From Acidobacteriota bacterium (GTDB lineage Bacteria; Acidobacteriota; Vicinamibacteria; Vicinamibacterales; Fen-181): a stretch of 13,703 nucleotides of DNA. Each line of letters begins with the position of its first letter. Within the stretch, counting starts at the first letter, position 1. The position numbers and the translations under genes are program-made. The notes under the pieces were generated by a model. That model searched no databases and was not told the DNA's origin. It saw only the letters and a program-made list of their open reading frames with translations. Below, piece by piece: positions 6,497 through 13,506 of the stretch. Location: assembly GCA_003157675.1 (NCBI GenBank), contig PMKG01000113.1:372-14074 (forward strand), read 5' to 3'.

Positions 6497-6890
6497 CGTC
6501 GTCCAGGACCTGCTCACCGTCTACCTGTCCGGCGAGGCGACCGCCGACACGCGCGCGCTGGTCGAGGAGTGGCTGAGAACCGACGCCGATCTGGCCAGGC
6601 AGGTGGACGAGGCGCGCCGGGGAGACCTGCCGCCCGTGACGCTGCCGGCGCCGTCGGTCGAGCAGCAGGCGCTCTCCCGCACCAAGCGGGGGCTCAGGTG
6701 GCGCGCCATCACGCTCGGCGTGGCAATCTACGTCTCGACGCTGCCGCTGACGGTGACCTTCAATCGGCACGGGTTCCAGGGCCTGATGATCCAGGATTGG
6801 TGGGAGCGCATCCTGCTGCTCGCCATCGCGGCCGGCTTGTGGGTCGCCTACTTCAGGATGTCGAGGCGACTGAGACGGTCAGGGTGGTGA
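6480..6890 (+). CDS. Probable membrane anti-sigma factor without zinc motif
   Basis: A 136-residue protein whose start overlaps the sigma-factor gene by 17 bases, with GGTAGGGG before the ATG. The N-terminal 45 residues (VVQDLLTVYLSGEATADTRA and onward) match the general shape of the helical anti-sigma domain. However, the protein contains no cysteine, so the usual HxxxCxxC zinc site is absent. Two hydrophobic segments follow, near 75-94 and 108-126, then a basic tail (RMSRRLRRSGW), which places the N-terminus in the cytoplasm. The call rests on gene context and N-terminal shape. It would hold the sigma factor at the inner membrane until a signal releases it. Confidence 0.75.
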   Translation: MNITRDVVQDLLTVYLSGEATADTRALVEEWLRTDADLARQVDEARRGDLPPVTLPAPSVEQQALSRTKRGLRWRAITLGVAIYVSTLPLTVTFNRHGFQGLMIQDWWERILLLAIAAGLWVAYFRMSRRLRRSGW

Positions 6891-6936
6891 CTCGACTGAC
6901 GGGTCGATTGGTTGATTCCTTTCCGAGAGGCATCTC

Positions 6937-7689
6937 ATGGAGCGACAGTCTCGTGTCAGGTTGCTGTGGGCCACGCTGGTGGTGCTCGGCGGACTCCTCT
7001 TGCCGACGCCAGCATCTGCCGCTGTGCCCGTCGAACCGAAGCTTCGTGTCTTCGTGTCGCACGCAGGCCAGGACTCTCTGGGGCTGTCGCTCGTCCAAGC
7101 CATCGCCGACCAGCTGAGTCGTTCGGCCGTGGCTTCCTCCACGGTGAACCGGGACGACGCCGACGTGGTGCTGTTCGTGTCGACGCTGGATCCGGACGCG
7201 GGCAAACCAGGGGTGGTGACCATCGCCGGGTGGTCCCTGGTCTACGTGAAGGGCGTCGCCGCGATCTACATCGGCAGCGGGCTCAGAGTGAGTGACAGGG
7301 AGCGAATGCCAAAGACCGCCGCGGACCTGGCCGCATACGTGGACGGACTGCTCAAGGCGCGCAGGGCGGAACTGCCGGGATCTGCCGAGTGGGAGCAGTA
7401 TGCGAACCACTGGAACGAGGCGGTCGAACAAGCCGCCGAGACGTTGCCGGAGGACGCGTGCGGCATCAAGGCGAGGTCCGCGTTTCGCGAGGAATTGCGA
7501 GTGGCCCTCCGCTGGTCGATGGCGGCGAACGTCAGGCTCAATGTCGATGACGCGATCAAGTCAGCCGCCGCCGACTACGTCACCGACGAGGAGTTCGTGA
7601 AGAAGTTGCAGAGCCAGACTTCGAAGCTCGCCCAATGCCAGTCGGATCTTGCCGCGCTCAAGAGGAGTGCGCCCGCCATCAAGAAGTAG
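6937..7689 (+). CDS. Secreted protein of unknown function
   Basis: A 250-residue protein with a clear Sec signal peptide (basic n-region, Leu/Val core, PASA|AV cleavage near residue 28). GAGAGG lies 6 bases before the ATG. The mature N-terminal half alternates strands and helices: KLRVFVSHAGQD, then a helix, then DDADVVLFVSTLD. This is an alpha/beta pattern I have seen in secreted hypothetical proteins of soil bacteria, but I cannot name the family. The C-terminal half is helical and ends in a Lys/Gln-rich helix. Two cysteines are present (in DACGIK and LAQCQSD) and could pair. It lies 46 bases after the anti-sigma gene on the same strand, so it may belong to the same transcript. The resemblance of its start to TIR domains is judged superficial. 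Confidence 0.75.
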   Translation: MERQSRVRLLWATLVVLGGLLLPTPASAAVPVEPKLRVFVSHAGQDSLGLSLVQAIADQLSRSAVASSTVNRDDADVVLFVSTLDPDAGKPGVVTIAGWSLVYVKGVAAIYIGSGLRVSDRERMPKTAADLAAYVDGLLKARRAELPGSAEWEQYANHWNEAVEQAAETLPEDACGIKARSAFREELRVALRWSMAANVRLNVDDAIKSAAADYVTDEEFVKKLQSQTSKLAQCQSDLAALKRSAPAIKK

Positions 7690-7693
7690 CACG

Positions 7694-7711
7694 TGCCAGT
7701 GATCCCTGGCA
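7694..7711. terminator. Hairpin between convergent genes
   Basis: A perfect 6-bp inverted repeat, TGCCAG / CTGGCA, with a 6-base loop lies in the 30-base gap between the stop codons of the secreted protein (7687-7689) and the TonB-dependent receptor (7720-7722). There is no T-run on either strand. Position suggests a shared bidirectional 3'-end structure. Confidence 0.45.
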
Positions 7712-7719
7712 GCGGCGTC

Positions 7720-10014
7720 TTAGAAGTCGATCCGGACGCCGCCGATCGGGGTGAGGCCCCACTGCAGGATCGGCTGGACCCCTCTCAACGCCTTGGACCA
7801 CTCGTACATGTACACGTTGTTCCGGTTGTAGACGTTGTCGACCTCGACGAACAGCGTCACCGCGGAACGTCTGGTGGTGAAGACCCGCTCGGCGCGCAGA
7901 TCCAGCCGGTGGTAGGCGGGGTAGGTCACGGCGTTGGTCTTGGAGCGATCGAAGCGGCCGGTGCCCGCGATGAGGGACGCCGTCACGTCGTACGGCGTGT
8001 AAGGCCGGCCGGCGGCGTATCGCCACAGGGCGGAGGCCGACCACCGCCTCGACTTGTGCCAGACGAGCCAGACGCGCGCCTGGTGGCGGATGTCGTAATC
8101 GGCGCGAATCCACTGCTGCAGGAGGTTGAATTCGCGCACGTCCCAGTAGGAATACCCGAGCGCCAGCGTGAGCGCGCCTCGGAAGTCCTGCGAGAACGAC
8201 GTGTCCACGCCGTCCGCATTGACGCGGCCCGAGGGCGCCAGGATGCCCACCAGCGGCGACTCGAAATCGGCGCCCGCGCTGACGAGCACGCGCGACGGCA
8301 CGCTCGGGTCGATCGGGTAGCCGGTGTAGCGCTTCCGGAAACCTTCGACGGTGAACGAGCCTCCCTGCCACGGCGCGCCCTCGACGCCGCTCGTCATCGT
8401 CACGCACCTGACGGGATCGAGCGACCGGTTGGCCACGTTCGAGCCGAGCCAGACATCCGGGATGTCCTGACGGTACTCACCCCAGCCGCCCGTCAGCCGC
8501 CAGCGCGAACCGAGCCGGACCTGGAGATGGGTCCTCGGGCTGGCGTACCAGCGATCTGTCCGGCCGGAGTGATCCGCCCGCGCCCCGACAGTCAGCTCGG
8601 CCGGCCCGAACATCCAGTTGACCTCGGCGTATCCGGCCGTGTCCGATACGGTGTCGCGCCAGGACGCCTTGATCGCCGGCACCCAGATGTTCCACTCGTT
8701 GCGGTAGCTGCCGTCCTGCAGATTGAAGTTCACGTCGGATCGCTTCAGCGTGGCCCCCGCGAGGACGACCACGTGCGGCGTGATCGTCCGGCGGATCTCG
8801 CCGCGCACGCGCAGGAACCGTTCGAGCGACGCGTTCACGAAGCTCGTGGCCGTCTGCTGCACCTCGCTGAGCGACGTGGTGTTCGACGCCCAGCTCACCG
8901 AGACATCGGTCCGGGTCTTGTCCGACCAGGCGCTCGACAGGCTCACCCCGCCGAGACGCAGCGTTTCCTTTCCGGTGAGCGCGGAGGCCGACAACGTCCA
9001 GCTCACCTCGAGGCCATCCGACGAGTCGAACCCCAACACGTGCAGGCGATGAACCGGGGACAGCGGCACGTCGAGGTTTCCCACCAGGTCCACGTAGCTC
9101 GGGGCCGCTCGCGAGTCGCCGCGCGAGACCGCCATCTCGAGAATGCTGCGCCTCGCCGACACCATCCAGGAGCCCGATTGCCCGTCGGGGGCGGGAAGCC
9201 GGCCTTCGGCCAGGCCGTAGATCCCACCCGCCGTCAACTCGATCCGCCCGCGGACGGCGTCGCGCGCCCCGGTCCTGGTCTGCACGTCCATCACGCCCGA
9301 GGCCCGCTCGCCGAAGGCGACCGAAAAGCCGCCGGTGTCGAGCGACGCGTTCTGGATGCTTCCCGACGGGATCAGGCTGATCCCGCCGCCCGAGCTGCCG
9401 GGCCAGGCGAAGTGGCTGCCGGTCGGCAGCTCGAAGCCGTCCACGCGGACGGAGGTTTCCCAGGCGCCGCCGCCGCGGACCAGTAGGTCATTCCGGTTGT
9501 CCTGCGAGGGCGCGACGCCCGGCCTGAGCTGCATCACTCTGGCCACGTCGCCGAGGCCGCCGATCGCCGATGCCACCTGCTGGCCGGTCAGTTCAGCGGG
9601 GCCGAGCGACACCGTCGGCGGGCTCGCCGGCGGCGCGGACCCCGTCCCGCGCACTTCCGTCGTCATCTGGAGGCTGTACTCGACCTCCATGTGCAGGTCG
9701 ATCGCGGGTCGCACGGTCACGACGACGGGATCGCACGCGGCGAATCCGTCGACGAAGACGATGATCTCGTGACGCCCGGGCGCCACGTCCTCGAACTCGA
9801 ACGCCCCGTCGGTGGTCGTGGTCGCCACGGCCGTGATGCCGTCCAGCCGCACCTGCACCGATCCGATGCCGGCGCGCGTCTTCGCGTCGATCACGCGGCC
9901 GACGATTCGTGTCGGCGCGGCAGCGGGGAGGCGAGGATCGACCGCGCCGGCGCGGGCCATGCCGGAAACGAGCGTCAGAACAACGAGGATGAAGCCGTGG
10001 GCTCCGCGGAACAT
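7720..10014 (-). CDS. TonB-dependent outer-membrane receptor with carboxypeptidase-regulatory-like N-terminus
   Basis: A 764-residue outer-membrane protein, probably importing a bulky substrate or acting as a sensor. In order: signal peptide (cleavage near residue 22, ARA|GA); an Ig-like carboxypeptidase-regulatory domain (about 36-112, with GRVIDAKTRAGI, TTTDGAFEFEDVAPG and GF); a plug domain (about 125-240, with LRPGVAPSQDNRNDLLVRGGG, VDGFELP and FGERASGVMDVQTR); and a beta-barrel of alternating aromatic strands ending in GGVRIDF with the terminal Phe typical of such barrels. I cannot see a clear TonB box. It is shorter than the 1000-residue-plus Oar-like receptors common in Acidobacteriota. 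No ligand-specific neighbour is present. The start has no recognisable Shine-Dalgarno, but it is the one that supplies the signal peptide. Confidence 0.9.
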   Translation of the reverse strand: MFRGAHGFILVVLTLVSGMARAGAVDPRLPAAAPTRIVGRVIDAKTRAGIGSVQVRLDGITAVATTTTDGAFEFEDVAPGRHEIIVFVDGFAACDPVVVTVRPAIDLHMEVEYSLQMTTEVRGTGSAPPASPPTVSLGPAELTGQQVASAIGGLGDVARVMQLRPGVAPSQDNRNDLLVRGGGAWETSVRVDGFELPTGSHFAWPGSSGGGISLIPSGSIQNASLDTGGFSVAFGERASGVMDVQTRTGARDAVRGRIELTAGGIYGLAEGRLPAPDGQSGSWMVSARRSILEMAVSRGDSRAAPSYVDLVGNLDVPLSPVHRLHVLGFDSSDGLEVSWTLSASALTGKETLRLGGVSLSSAWSDKTRTDVSVSWASNTTSLSEVQQTATSFVNASLERFLRVRGEIRRTITPHVVVLAGATLKRSDVNFNLQDGSYRNEWNIWVPAIKASWRDTVSDTAGYAEVNWMFGPAELTVGARADHSGRTDRWYASPRTHLQVRLGSRWRLTGGWGEYRQDIPDVWLGSNVANRSLDPVRCVTMTSGVEGAPWQGGSFTVEGFRKRYTGYPIDPSVPSRVLVSAGADFESPLVGILAPSGRVNADGVDTSFSQDFRGALTLALGYSYWDVREFNLLQQWIRADYDIRHQARVWLVWHKSRRWSASALWRYAAGRPYTPYDVTASLIAGTGRFDRSKTNAVTYPAYHRLDLRAERVFTTRRSAVTLFVEVDNVYNRNNVYMYEWSKALRGVQPILQWGLTPIGGVRIDF

Positions 10015-10022
10015 GATCGGCG

Positions 10023-10038
10023 GCCGGCGGCGGCCGGC
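10023..10038. repeat. Short GC-rich hairpin in the receptor gene leader
   Basis: GCCGGC / GCCGGC with a 4-base loop, 9 bases upstream of the receptor ATG on the minus strand. It would occupy the place where a ribosome-binding site is expected, and none is visible. It may affect translation, or may just be GC-rich sequence. Confidence 0.3.
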
Positions 10039-10056
10039 GAGTGGTCAGTGCCAGGT

Positions 10057-10149
10057 GGTCCGTCGAGTGTCGGTGACACCCTACCACTAACCGCCCGCCG
10101 CGGGCCACAGAATGACGGCCAGCTGTTTTGTGGCGACGCGCGACGGACC
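10057..10149. promoter_or_regulatory. Divergent region with a 9-bp inverted repeat facing both genes
   Basis: GGTCCGTCG (10057-10065) and its exact complement CGACGGACC (10141-10149) flank a 75-base spacer. Read toward each gene, the element is CGACGGACC. It ends 42 bases before the receptor ATG (10014) and 41 bases before the GT-C/TPR ATG (10191). The right copy is part of a tight palindrome, GACGGaCCGTC (10142-10152), just upstream of a TATAAT. A further small inverted repeat, GTGTC-ggt-GACAC, lies at 10067-10079. Binding by a shared regulator is inference. Confidence 0.35.
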
Positions 10150-10158
10150 GTCTTCTCC

Positions 10159-10164
10159 TATAAT
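10159..10164 (+). promoter_or_regulatory. -10 element for the GT-C/TPR gene
   Basis: A perfect TATAAT 26 bases before the ATG at 10191, giving a predicted leader of about 20 bases. The -35 area (about 10136-10141) is a poor match, so an activator or an extended contact may be needed. GAAGGG at 10174-10179 is an 11-base-spaced Shine-Dalgarno candidate; AGAAGG directly abuts the ATG. Confidence 0.5.
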
Positions 10165-10190
10165 CTGATGCGCGAAGGGCCTTCAGAAGG

Positions 10191-11987
10191 ATGCAGAAGA
10201 CACGCGACAAGAGGCGCGGCGCCGTCAAGCCGATTCCCCCAACAGACGCCGCGACCGCTGTCCCGGGTCAGGACCGGAAGCCGCGAGCCTGGTGGACCGC
10301 CGCGGCGGCGGTCGCGCTCGTCGTGCTCACGCTCAGCGTGTTCGCCCCGGTCCGCCACTTCGACTTCGTCGAGATGGACGACCCGTCGTACGTCTTCGAG
10401 AACTCCCAGGTCCTCGGGGGCCTGACTCCTCAAGCCGTGGCGTGGGCGTTCACCACCGGGCACGCCGGCTACTGGATGCCGGCCGTGTGGCTGTCGTACA
10501 TGACCGACGTGCAGGTGTTCGGCCAGGGTCCGCACGGGCACCACGTGACCAATCTCGTGCTTCACGTGGCCGCGACGCTGCTGCTCTTCACGTGGCTCGC
10601 GAGCGCCACCGCCAGCCTCGGGCGCAGTGCCGTCGTCGCCGCCCTGTTCGCCGTGCACCCGCTGCACGTCGAGTCGGTCGCCTGGATCACCGAGCGCAAG
10701 GACGTCCTGAGCGCCGTGTTCTGGATGCTCACCCTGTGGGCGTATCTGGGCTACGTGCGTCGCCCCGGCTGGCGGCGCTACGCGATCGTCACGGTGGCGT
10801 TCGTCGCGGGCCTGATGTCGAAAGCCATGGTGGTGACGCTGCCGCTCGTCCTGCTGATGGCGGATGTCTGGCCTCTCGGACGGCTGCGGATCAACGGGGC
10901 GGGGACTCGGTCGCCAGCCGAGCGTCCGCTCCGCGCGCTGCTCTGGGAGAAGCTTCCGCTCGTGGTCCTCGCCTTGTGCGCCGGCGTCGTGACCTTTCTC
11001 GCTCAGTTGCGCCAGGGCGCCGTCGGCGACCTGGCGTCGCTCGGTCCCGGCCTCCGGGTTGGGAACGCGCTCGTCTCTTACGCGGAATACATCAGGATGA
11101 CGGTCTGGCCGGCGGGCCTCTCGTTCTTCTATCCGATGCCCGACAGCATCCCAGGATGGACGATCGCCGGCTCGGTCGTCCTGCTGGCAGGCGTGACGAC
11201 CGCCGTGATCGTTCGATGGAGACAGTGGCCGTGGCTGGCGGTCGGCTGGTTCTGGTACCTGGCGACGCTCGTGCCGGTCATCGGCCTCGTGCAGGCTGGC
11301 AACCAGGCGCGCGCCGATCGATTCATGTATCTCCCCTCGATTGGCCTGTTCGTGATGGCGGTGTGGGGCGTCGCCGAGATCGTGCCTCGCCGGCGCTGGC
11401 GGCCCGTCCTGCTGGCGGCCGTCTCGGTCGGCGTGGTTGCGGCCTGCGCGGTGACGGCGCGCGCGCAGGTCTGGCACTGGCAGGATTCCGTGTCCCTGTA
11501 CACGCATGCCTCGATGGTGGAACTCCACCAGGACGAGTACTCGGCCCACATGCAGTTGGGCGTGGCGTTTCGAGGCAAGGGGCGGCTGGCCGAGGCCGTC
11601 GTGCACTTCACGCGAGCCGTGCAGCTCGAGCCGGGGGCGGCCGACCCGCACGTCGAACTCGGGCTCACCTTCACGGCGAAAGGCCAGGCGGCCGAGGCGA
11701 TCGCGCACTACGAGGACGCGATCCGGCTCCAGGCGGGGCGGGCCGACGCGCACAACAATCTCGGCGCCATCCTCACCGAGCAGGGCAGGTTCGACGAGGC
11801 GATCCGGGAATTACGCGAGGCGGTGAAGATCGACCCGAGCTTCGAGGCTGCGCACATCAACCTCGGGCTGGCCTTCGTCAAGGCGGATCGAGTGGCGGAG
11901 GCGATCCCGGAGTTCCGCGAAGCGCTCCGGATCAACCCGAGCAACGAACTGGCGAGACGCGCGGTGAGCGGCCTGACGGGGAAGTAG
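10191..11987 (+). CDS. GT-C type membrane glycosyltransferase-like protein with C-terminal TPR repeats (TMTC-like)
   Basis: A 598-residue multi-pass membrane protein. The N-terminal part (about 35-435) has roughly ten hydrophobic segments. It carries motifs shared with bacterial and animal TMTC-type O-mannosyltransferase-like proteins: FDFVEMDD in the first external loop (D63, D64, a candidate metal or lipid-phosphate-sugar site), GHHVTNLVLH (116-125), HPLHVESVAWITERKDVLS (156-174) and ADRFMYLPSIGLF. The C-terminus (about 449-585) holds four 34-residue TPR units (GxAxxxxGRxxEAIxxxxxAxxxxP pattern) followed by a short tail. By analogy it would transfer a sugar from a lipid carrier on the outer face of the inner membrane to a protein bound by the TPRs. 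The substrate is unknown, and activity in bacterial members is largely untested. It is divergent from the receptor gene. Confidence 0.85.
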   Translation: MQKTRDKRRGAVKPIPPTDAATAVPGQDRKPRAWWTAAAAVALVVLTLSVFAPVRHFDFVEMDDPSYVFENSQVLGGLTPQAVAWAFTTGHAGYWMPAVWLSYMTDVQVFGQGPHGHHVTNLVLHVAATLLLFTWLASATASLGRSAVVAALFAVHPLHVESVAWITERKDVLSAVFWMLTLWAYLGYVRRPGWRRYAIVTVAFVAGLMSKAMVVTLPLVLLMADVWPLGRLRINGAGTRSPAERPLRALLWEKLPLVVLALCAGVVTFLAQLRQGAVGDLASLGPGLRVGNALVSYAEYIRMTVWPAGLSFFYPMPDSIPGWTIAGSVVLLAGVTTAVIVRWRQWPWLAVGWFWYLATLVPVIGLVQAGNQARADRFMYLPSIGLFVMAVWGVAEIVPRRRWRPVLLAAVSVGVVAACAVTARAQVWHWQDSVSLYTHASMVELHQDEYSAHMQLGVAFRGKGRLAEAVVHFTRAVQLEPGAADPHVELGLTFTAKGQAAEAIAHYEDAIRLQAGRADAHNNLGAILTEQGRFDEAIRELREAVKIDPSFEAAHINLGLAFVKADRVAEAIPEFREALRINPSNELARRAVSGLTGK

Positions 11988-12067
11988 CGGGACCGGGACG
12001 AATCTCAGTTCCTGCGCCTGTTGATCGCCGTGTGTGAAATCCGTCCCGATCCGATCTTGCGGGCAGT
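11988..12067. other. Convergent intergenic gap
   Basis: An 80-base gap between the GT-C/TPR gene and the Spy-like gene, which end toward each other. The only structure seen is a 7-bp inverted repeat, CGGGACG (11994-12000) / CGTCCCG (12042-12048), with a 41-base loop. No compact terminator hairpin or T-run was recognised. Confidence 0.4.
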
Positions 12068-12601
12068 TCAGAAGCCCGGGCCCATGCCGCGGCCCATTCG
12101 GCGGCCCATGCCGCGCGCCTTCGCCTGCTGCTGCAGCTGCTTCGCCTTGGCCTGCTGGTCGGGCGTCAGCACCGCGAACACCTGCGCGTGGACCGTCGCT
12201 CGGAACACGTCCATGTCGGCCTGCACCGCGGCCACGTCGGCGGCATTCGCCCTGATCGTCGCCTCGTCGGCGCCGCTCCAGATGGCGCCGTTGAGAGCCT
12301 GCCGCGCCGGCGTCATTCTCGCCGCGAAGCCCTGGATGTCCGCCTTGTGGCCGGTGAAGATCGCCTTGATCTGCGTCTTCTGCTGGTCGGTGAGACCGAG
12401 CTGCGCCAGGCCCCGTCGGATCGCCATGAACGGGCCGCCCATCGGACCGTGCCCGCCCATGGGGCCCCGGCCCATCATCATCCCACCGCTCGGCGGGCCG
12501 GCCGGCTGCTGCGCGAAGCTGGCCCCCACGGCGATGAAGCCGACCACCGCCGCGGCAATCGCGAGTCCCGCGAACGTCCGAACCTTGCTATTCTTTGTCA
12601 T
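12068..12601 (-). CDS. Spy/CpxP-family periplasmic LTxxQ protein
   Basis: A 177-residue periplasmic helical protein of the type that buffers envelope stress or metal stress. It has a signal peptide (cleavage near residue 30, ASFA|QQ) and then a Met/Gly/His-rich segment (about 36-58, including GGMMMGRGPMGGHG) that could bind copper or other soft metals. The helical body carries two LTxxQ motifs (LTDQQ at 70-74, LTPDQ at 135-139). The tail is rich in Gly, Met and Arg (GMGRRMGRGMGPGF). ATG 12601 is chosen because it has GGAGGG 4 bases upstream and gives a good signal peptide; the longer frame upstream has neither. It is divergent from an OmpR-family regulator and sensor kinase, the same layout as cpxP next to cpxRA, which supports control by that regulator. 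Confidence 0.85.
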   Translation of the reverse strand: MTKNSKVRTFAGLAIAAAVVGFIAVGASFAQQPAGPPSGGMMMGRGPMGGHGPMGGPFMAIRRGLAQLGLTDQQKTQIKAIFTGHKADIQGFAARMTPARQALNGAIWSGADEATIRANAADVAAVQADMDVFRATVHAQVFAVLTPDQQAKAKQLQQQAKARGMGRRMGRGMGPGF

Positions 12602-12671
12602 TGCGCCCTCCGGCGTTCGTGTTGATTCTGACAGGATAGACAAGCCGTTGGTGTCGGCCCGGTGGCAAGCT

Positions 12672-12687
12672 TGTGAAACAAGTGTGA
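12672..12687 (+). promoter_or_regulatory. Candidate response-regulator binding site (TGTGA-N6-TGTGA)
   Basis: Two TGTGA half-sites lie 11 bp apart, start to start (12672 and 12683), inside the gap between the Spy-like gene and the response regulator. An 11-bp direct repeat is the usual format of OmpR/PhoB-family sites. The first half also sits in a small inverted repeat, CTTGT-gaa-ACAAG (12670-12682). It lies 71 bases from the Spy-like start and 79 bases from the regulator start, so it could serve either promoter. Confidence 0.45.
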
Positions 12688-12765
12688 CAGCGGGCAAACG
12701 GGCTCCTCGGGACCGTCAAATTGGGCAATCATGATCGCGCCGGCGCGGTCGGACGGGGAATGACC

Positions 12766-13500
12766 ATGGCGACGACGGTGCTGGTCGTAGAGGACGAGGC
12801 GCACATCCGCGAGCTGGTGTGCCTGCACATGCAGCTCGAGGGGTACATCTGCATTCCGGTCGGCGACGGCCGCCAGGCCCTGCAGATCGCGGCCGAGCAG
12901 AAGCTGGACCTGATCGTGCTCGACCTCATGATCCCCGGTCTCGACGGCTTGACCGTCTGCCGCGCCATCAGGCGCGAGGGACAGAACCGAGACGTCCCGA
13001 TCCTGATTCTCACCGCCCGGCGGGAGGAGGCGGACAAGGTGCTGGGGCTCGAGAGCGGCGCCGACGACTACTTGGCCAAGCCGTTCAGCGTCCGCGAGCT
13101 GGTGGCCAGGGCGCACGCCCTGTTGCGCCGCGTCCGTCGGGCCTCGGCGGCCGCCGCCGAAGCCGAACCGGCCGCCGCCGCCACCGAACCGGTGCCGCGC
13201 ACGGTCGCGGTGCACGGCGTGGAGCTCGATCCCGCGCGCCGGACGGCGCGCGTCCGGGGGCGCGACGTCGACCTGACGAACCAGGAGTTCAACCTGCTGC
13301 TGCTGTTCGCCGAGCACCCGGGCATCGTCTTCAGCCGCACCGCGCTGCTCTCCAAGATCTGGAAGGGCGACACGTTCGTCACCGAGCGCAGCGTCGACAC
13401 GCTCGTCAAGCGCCTGCGGCACAAGATCGAGTCGGATCCCGCAAGTCCGACGCTCGTGCTCACGCAGTGGGGCGTCGGCTACAAGCTCGCGGACGTGTGA
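12766..13500 (+). CDS. OmpR-family two-component response regulator
   Basis: A 244-residue regulator. The receiver domain (1 to about 120) has acidic residues E9 and D10, the phospho-acceptor D53 in LIVLDLMIPG, T83 and K105 in YLAKPF. A flexible Ala/Glu/Pro linker (about 126-148) leads to a winged-helix DNA-binding domain with LTNQEFNLLLLF, the FVTERSVDTLVKRLRHKI recognition helix and the GVGYKL wing. All key receiver residues are present, so it should be phosphorylated. ATG 12766 is chosen over ATG 12760 because GGGGA sits 6 bases before it; the difference is two residues. The kinase gene begins 6 bases after the stop, so they form an operon. By position it probably controls the divergent Spy-like gene and perhaps itself. 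Confidence 0.93.
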   Translation: MATTVLVVEDEAHIRELVCLHMQLEGYICIPVGDGRQALQIAAEQKLDLIVLDLMIPGLDGLTVCRAIRREGQNRDVPILILTARREEADKVLGLESGADDYLAKPFSVRELVARAHALLRRVRRASAAAAEAEPAAAATEPVPRTVAVHGVELDPARRTARVRGRDVDLTNQEFNLLLLFAEHPGIVFSRTALLSKIWKGDTFVTERSVDTLVKRLRHKIESDPASPTLVLTQWGVGYKLADV

Positions 13501-13506
13501 CCGGTC

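Noticed and set aside
6892..6907. Small inverted repeat TCGAC / GTCGA after the anti-sigma gene as a terminator
   Set aside because: A 5-bp stem with a 6-base loop and no T-run, and the following gene is on the same strand with a short gap; too weak to call.
7042..7194. TIR-domain-like opening (RVFVSHAGQD) of the secreted protein, suggesting a defence effector
   Set aside because: The protein has a strong Sec signal peptide, lacks the TIR catalytic Glu context, and the rest does not follow the TIR pattern. The likeness is confined to one strand and loop.
7693..9486. Long plus-strand open frame antisense to the TonB-dependent receptor
   Set aside because: Shadow of the receptor's codon bias; low-complexity composition and no recognisable motif.
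10158..11753. Long minus-strand open frame antisense to the GT-C/TPR gene
   Set aside because: His/Arg/Asp-rich shadow frame with no domain; the plus strand has clear membrane and TPR patterns.
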